A DNA stretch of 64,000 nt from Micromonospora marina. GTDB taxonomy: Bacteria > Actinomycetota > Actinomycetes > Mycobacteriales > Micromonosporaceae. Below are positions 60,663 to 64,000 of the stretch, piece after piece. The number at the start of each line of letters is the position of its first letter. The first letter of the stretch is position 1. The translations under genes and the position numbers were made by a program. Below the pieces are notes generated by a model, which saw only the letters and a program-made list of their open reading frames with translations, did not search any database and was not told the origin of the DNA. The stretch is from positions 120,822-184,821 of the forward strand of contig NZ_FMCV01000009.1 of assembly GCF_900091565.1 (NCBI RefSeq). The letters run 5' to 3'.

Positions 60663-61388
60663 ATGGCCGACCCGCATTCCGACCCGTCCGGCACCATGTA
60701 CGGCGGCGCCCGCCGCGCCCGTGGCGTACGTGGCGTCCGGCTGCCTCAGGACCCGCTGATGCGGGTCGCGCTGAGCGTCGGCGCGGCGGGCGTACTCCTC
60801 GGCGCCTTCTTCGCCACCGGCGTGCTCGGTGGCGGCGACGACCGGCCGGTGGTGCCGGCGGCCGCGGCGCCCACCGCGGCACCGAGCGAGCCGAGCGCGG
60901 AACCGTCGGCGGAGCCCACTCCGTCGGCGTCACCCTCGCCGAGCGCGACGCCGAGCAGAACCGCCGCGCCGGTCGCCACGCCGAAGGTGATCCGGGGCGT
61001 GCCGTCCGGGCGCTGCCTCGGCGTGACCGGCGACGAGGCCGAGGGCGCGCAGGCGGCGCTCGCCGACTGCACCGGCGGGCCGGAGCAGCAGTGGGTGGTC
61101 ACGCCGGTCACGAACGACACCTACCTGCTCGTCAACGCGGCGAGCAGCAAGTGCCTGGACGTCAACGAGGCGAAGACCGACGACGGCGCGGACGTGCAGC
61201 AGTGGTCCTGCAACGGGCAGGCCAACCAGCAGTGGCGGTTCCAGTCGGCCGGTAACGGCGCGGCGCTGCTGGTCGCCGTGCACAGCGGCAAGTGCGCGCA
61301 GGTCGACGACGCGGGCACCGAAGCCGGGCGCGAGCTGGAGCAGGCGCCGTGCAGCGGCGCTCCCGAGCAGCAGTGGGCGGCCGGCTGA
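60663..61388 (+). CDS. Membrane-anchored ricin B-type lectin
   Basis: 241 residues from ATG 60663. One transmembrane helix lies near residues 33-53, followed by an E-P-S-A-E-P / S-P-S linker and a ricin-type beta-trefoil with three Q-x-W repeats (E-Q-Q-W, N-Q-Q-W, E-Q-Q-W) and paired cysteines. It should bind extracellular carbohydrate and be held at the membrane. Convergent with the broken transporter gene five bases away. Confidence 0.9.
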   Translation: MADPHSDPSGTMYGGARRARGVRGVRLPQDPLMRVALSVGAAGVLLGAFFATGVLGGGDDRPVVPAAAAPTAAPSEPSAEPSAEPTPSASPSPSATPSRTAAPVATPKVIRGVPSGRCLGVTGDEAEGAQAALADCTGGPEQQWVVTPVTNDTYLLVNAASSKCLDVNEAKTDDGADVQQWSCNGQANQQWRFQSAGNGAALLVAVHSGKCAQVDDAGTEAGRELEQAPCSGAPEQQWAAG

Positions 61389-61392
61389 CCGG

Positions 61393-62518
61393 TCAGCCCC
61401 GGTAACTCCAGGCGCGTCTGCCCGCCGCGACCGGCAGCGCGAACGCGGGCTCGTCGGCGGCACGGCGGCGCAGCAGCAGTGACAGCCCGGCCGCGCCGAT
61501 CGACAGCGCACCCGCCACGTACCAGGCGAGCGCGTAGTCGCCGAGCCGGTCCCGGACCAGACCGGCGCCGGTGGCCGCGAGCGCGGCGCCGAACTGGTGC
61601 GCGGCGAACACCCAGCCGAACACCACCGCGCCGGACGCGCCGAACCACTCCCGGCACAGCGCCACGGTCGGCGGGACGGTGGCCACCCAGTCCAGCCCGT
61701 AGAAGACGATGAAGACCAGCATGCTCGGCTCGGCCGTACCGGCGAACAGACTCGGCAGCACCAGCAGCGACGCCCCGCGCAACGCGTAGTAGGCACCCAG
61801 CAGCAGCCGGGCGTCGACCCGGTCGGTGAGCCAGCCGGAGGCGATCGAGCCGGCGATGTCGAAGAGCCCGACCACGGCGAGCAACCCGGCAGCAGTGGTC
61901 TCCGGCATGCCGTGGTCGTGCGCAGCCGGCACGAAGTGCGTACCGACCAGGCCGTTCGTGGTCGCGCCGCAGATCGCGAAACCGCCGGCGAGCAGCCAGA
62001 ACGGCCGCGTCCGCGCGGCGGCGGCGAACGCGCCGACCGCCCGCGCCGCCGCGCCGCCCTCCGGCCGGGCCGGCGGCACGACCTCGGTCGCGCCGTAGGC
62101 GGGCCGCCCCAGGTCCGCCGGATGCTCCCGCAACAACCACACCACAAGGGGTACGACCGCCAGCGCGGCCCCGGCGACGACGAGTGCCGCCGTGCGCCAG
62201 CCGTGGTCGCGTACCAGCAGCGCGAGCAGCGGAAGGAAGACGAGCTGCCCGGCCGCGCCCCCGGCGGTGAGCACACCCGTCACCAGGCCACGGCGCTCGA
62301 CGAACCAGCGCCCGGTGACCGTGGCCACGAAAGCCAGCGCCATCGAGCCGGTGCCCAGCCCGACGAGGACACCCCAGCACAGGACGAGCTGCCAGCTCTC
62401 GGTCATCCCCACGGTCAGGCCGCTGCCGGCGGCCACCAGCACCAGCGCGCCCGCCACCACCCGGCGGATGCCGAACCGGTCCATCAGCGCGGCGGCGAAC
62501 GGCGCGGTGAGGCCGACG
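61393..62518 (-). pseudogene. MFS transporter lacking its 5' end
   Basis: The readable frame begins at V-G-L-T-A-P-F-A-A-A-L-M-D-R-F-G-I-R-R (the loop after helix 2 of an MFS protein) and carries on through ~10 helices to the stop at 61393. Helices 1-2 and a start codon (45-60 residues) are missing. Upstream of about 62518 the sequence belongs to a plus-strand gene. It may be non-functional unless a later GTG is used. Confidence 0.75.
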
Positions 62519-62520
62519 CC

Positions 62521-63333
62521 GGTCCTCCGCTGCACGACGGCACGGTGGCCGCCGAGGTGGCCCGGGCGCTGCGCACGGCGTACGACAGGGGTGCCCGCGT
62601 CATGTCCATCTGCACCGGCGCGTTCGTGCTCGCCGCCGCCGGCCTGCTCGACGGCCGCCCGGCCACCACGCACTGGGCGTACGCGTCGCGCTTCCGCCGC
62701 CTGCACCCCGGCGTACGGCTCGACCCCGACGTGCTCTTCGTCGACGACGGACGTGTGCTCACCTCGGCCGGAGTGGCCGCCGGCATCGACCTGTGCCTGC
62801 ACGTCGTCCGCACCGACCACGGCAGCGCGGTGGCGAACCGGGCGGCCCGGCGCTGCGTGGTGCCGCCGTGGCGCGACGGCGGGCAGGCCCAGTACATCGA
62901 ACGGCCGGTGCCCCGCGGTGCTGAGAACGGCACCGCCGCCACCCGCGAGTGGGCACAGCAACGGCTGCACGAGCCGGTGGCCCTGCGCGAGATGGCGGCG
63001 CACGCGCGGATGAGCGTCCGTACGTTCACCCGGCACTTCCGCTCCGAGACCGGGCTCAGCCCGGCGCAGTGGCTGCTCCAGCAGCGCACCGAGCACGCCC
63101 GGGTGCTGCTGGAGACGACGGATCTGAGCGTGGACCGGATCGCCCGGGACTCGGGTTTCGGCACCACCGCCGCACTGCGCCAGCACTTCCACGCGCGGGT
63201 GGGCGTGTCCCCCACCGCCTACCGCCGCACGTTCCGCCCGCCCCCTGCGCCGAGCTCCGCCTCCGTCGATCTCGGAGTTGCGGTGCCTGGGGCGCCGGAC
63301 GTGTCGGAGTTGTCTGCCGCCACAACTCCTTGA
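62521..63333 (+). pseudogene. GlxA-type regulator (DJ-1/PfpI plus AraC HTH) lacking its 5' end
   Basis: Reads from P-L-H-D-G-T-V-A-A-E-V-A-R-A-L, the second half of the DJ-1/PfpI domain with the elbow cysteine S-I-C-T-G-A-F, through a full AraC HTH (M-A-A-H-A-R-M-S-V-R-T-F-T-R-H-F). About 70-90 N-terminal residues and any start with a ribosome site are absent. It lies head to head with the truncated MFS gene. Confidence 0.75.
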
Positions 63334-63348
63334 CCGGCGGTCCGACGG

Positions 63349-63843
63349 TCAGGCGAGGTGGGGCTGGCGGCGCAGGGCGCGGAGCTGCGCGAGGTGCAGC
63401 GGCAGGTGCACGCGGATGTGCAGGTCCAGCGCTCTGCCCCAGGGCAGGGAGTCGTCCACGTCCAGGTCGAAGCCCTCGCGTAGCACCGTGTCCACAGGTG
63501 CCTCCGCCGCCGGGCCGAGCCGCTCCGCCAGCGCGCACAACTTCTGGCTGGTGGCCCGGAACAGTGCCGCCAGCCCGTCCAGCCCGCCGCACTCGGAGAC
63601 GAGCGCATCCAGTTGCGGCCGGTGGATGGTGTCCAGGTCGTAGTAGGCGAACGGCGAGCCGGCCAGCACAGCCTCGGTCGCCTCGCTCATCAGCTCGTCG
63701 TTGGCGGCGAGGTGCGCGACGATCTGCTCGGCGCTCAACTGTCCTTCCGGCGGCGGGCCGAACCCGCCCGCGTCCAGCTCCGCGAGCAACTCCTCGTACG
63801 CCTGCCGCAGTGCCGGGGCGTCCACCTCGTCCATGTCCCGCAT
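63349..63843 (-). CDS. DinB-like / mycothiol-dependent isomerase-like protein
   Basis: 164 residues from ATG 63843 (ATG 63834 possible). A four-helix DinB-type protein: Q-I-V-A-H-L-A-A-N-D-E-L near the start and H-L-P-L-H-L-A-Q-L near the end provide candidate metal histidines. Members act as metal-dependent thiol transferases or isomerases; the substrate is unknown. Convergent with the GlxA fragment. Confidence 0.75.
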   Translation of the reverse strand: MRDMDEVDAPALRQAYEELLAELDAGGFGPPPEGQLSAEQIVAHLAANDELMSEATEAVLAGSPFAYYDLDTIHRPQLDALVSECGGLDGLAALFRATSQKLCALAERLGPAAEAPVDTVLREGFDLDVDDSLPWGRALDLHIRVHLPLHLAQLRALRRQPHLA

Positions 63844-63905
63844 CCAACCTCCGCCACCGCTGCGGCCACCCCGTCTACCGGGCCCGGTTCACCCGGACGC
63901 GTGAA

Positions 63906-63937
63906 AGGCCGGCACCCCGTCGTCGGGGTGCCGGCCT
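63906..63937. terminator. Hairpin terminator
   Basis: A perfect 14-bp stem, AGGCCGGCACCCCG (63906-63919) with its complement (63924-63937), and a TCGT loop. It lies just past the stop of the minus-strand gene that enters from the right edge. Confidence 0.85.
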
Positions 63938-63944
63938 GTCTCGC

Positions 63945-64000
63945 TTACTTGTTCCAGTGTTCGGCTACCAGGTCGGCGGCCTGCTGCTCCCACTGGGCGT
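63945..64000 (-). CDS. 3' end of a gene running out of the window
   Basis: Only the last ~17 residues are visible (A-Q-W-E-Q-Q-A-A-D-L-V-A-E-H-W-N-K, stop TAA at 63945-63947). Codon use is normal and the terminator at 63906 follows. Too short to identify. Confidence 0.5.
   Translation of the reverse strand, partial: AQWEQQAADLVAEHWNK

Overview
The window is high-GC actinobacterial DNA. Codons end mostly in G or C, GTG starts are frequent, many neighbouring genes overlap by four bases (GTGA or ATGA), and several genes look leaderless. DUF427 and DUF2071 proteins, a DUF574-type methyltransferase, a TipA-like MerR regulator and an apparent 10-methyl fatty-acid operon fit the Micromonosporaceae; a Micromonospora-like genome is my best guess, made without any database search. 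No rRNA, tRNA or CRISPR array was seen.

Layout. 1-5.4 kb: a serine hydrolase (cut by the window start) with an ArsR-type regulator, then a divergent operon of CDP-alcohol phosphatidyltransferase, membrane sulfatase and FkbM methyltransferase, probably for envelope lipids. 5.7-11 kb: secreted endonuclease I, two aldo/keto reductases and a DrrAB-type drug exporter. 11-19.7 kb, minus strand: a large STAND-type ATPase, an unfamiliar operon of a Tat-exported protein plus two small proteins (one with eight cysteines), a degenerate truncated-globin-like protein, and a three-gene membrane operon. 19.7-30.8 kb: a small SF1-type helicase, a frameshifted gene, a DUF574-type methyltransferase, a set of small genes divergent from an XRE/TPR regulator, a kinase-like phosphotransferase, a GNAT protein, a PLD-SF2 helicase-DUF3427 protein and two membrane genes, one broken. 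31.0-33.8 kb: an IS701-like element with perfect 29-bp ends that carries a TetR regulator and a short-chain dehydrogenase beside its frameshifted transposase. 33.9-49.3 kb: a NarL-type two-component pair, an MmpL-type transporter, assorted metabolic and regulatory genes, YidD, and a gluconate kinase/permease operon. 49.4-64 kb: a GGDEF-EAL protein, several broken genes, an Fe-S PD-(D/E)XK nuclease with an unknown partner, a tuberculostearate-type lipid operon, a ricin-type lectin and a DinB-like protein.

Most notable points. (1) A 58-bp imperfect palindrome occurs three times (21020-21077, 55704-55761, 56600-56657). Two copies abut the first codons of the small helicase and of the Fe-S nuclease and appear to supply start or promoter bases, which suggests those distant loci are related. 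(2) The IS701-like element carries a self-regulated TetR/SDR module whose SDR gene overlaps the transposase by GTGA; its right end opens a frame into the adjacent histidine kinase. (3) At about 52.24 kb and 62.52 kb two divergent gene pairs have each lost both 5' ends and the shared promoter, leaving head-to-head truncated genes. (4) The Tat protein/86-aa/eight-cysteine operon at 14.4-15.8 kb matches no system I know.

Several genes carry single-base frameshifts. They may be real decay or assembly error, and each entry says so where it matters.
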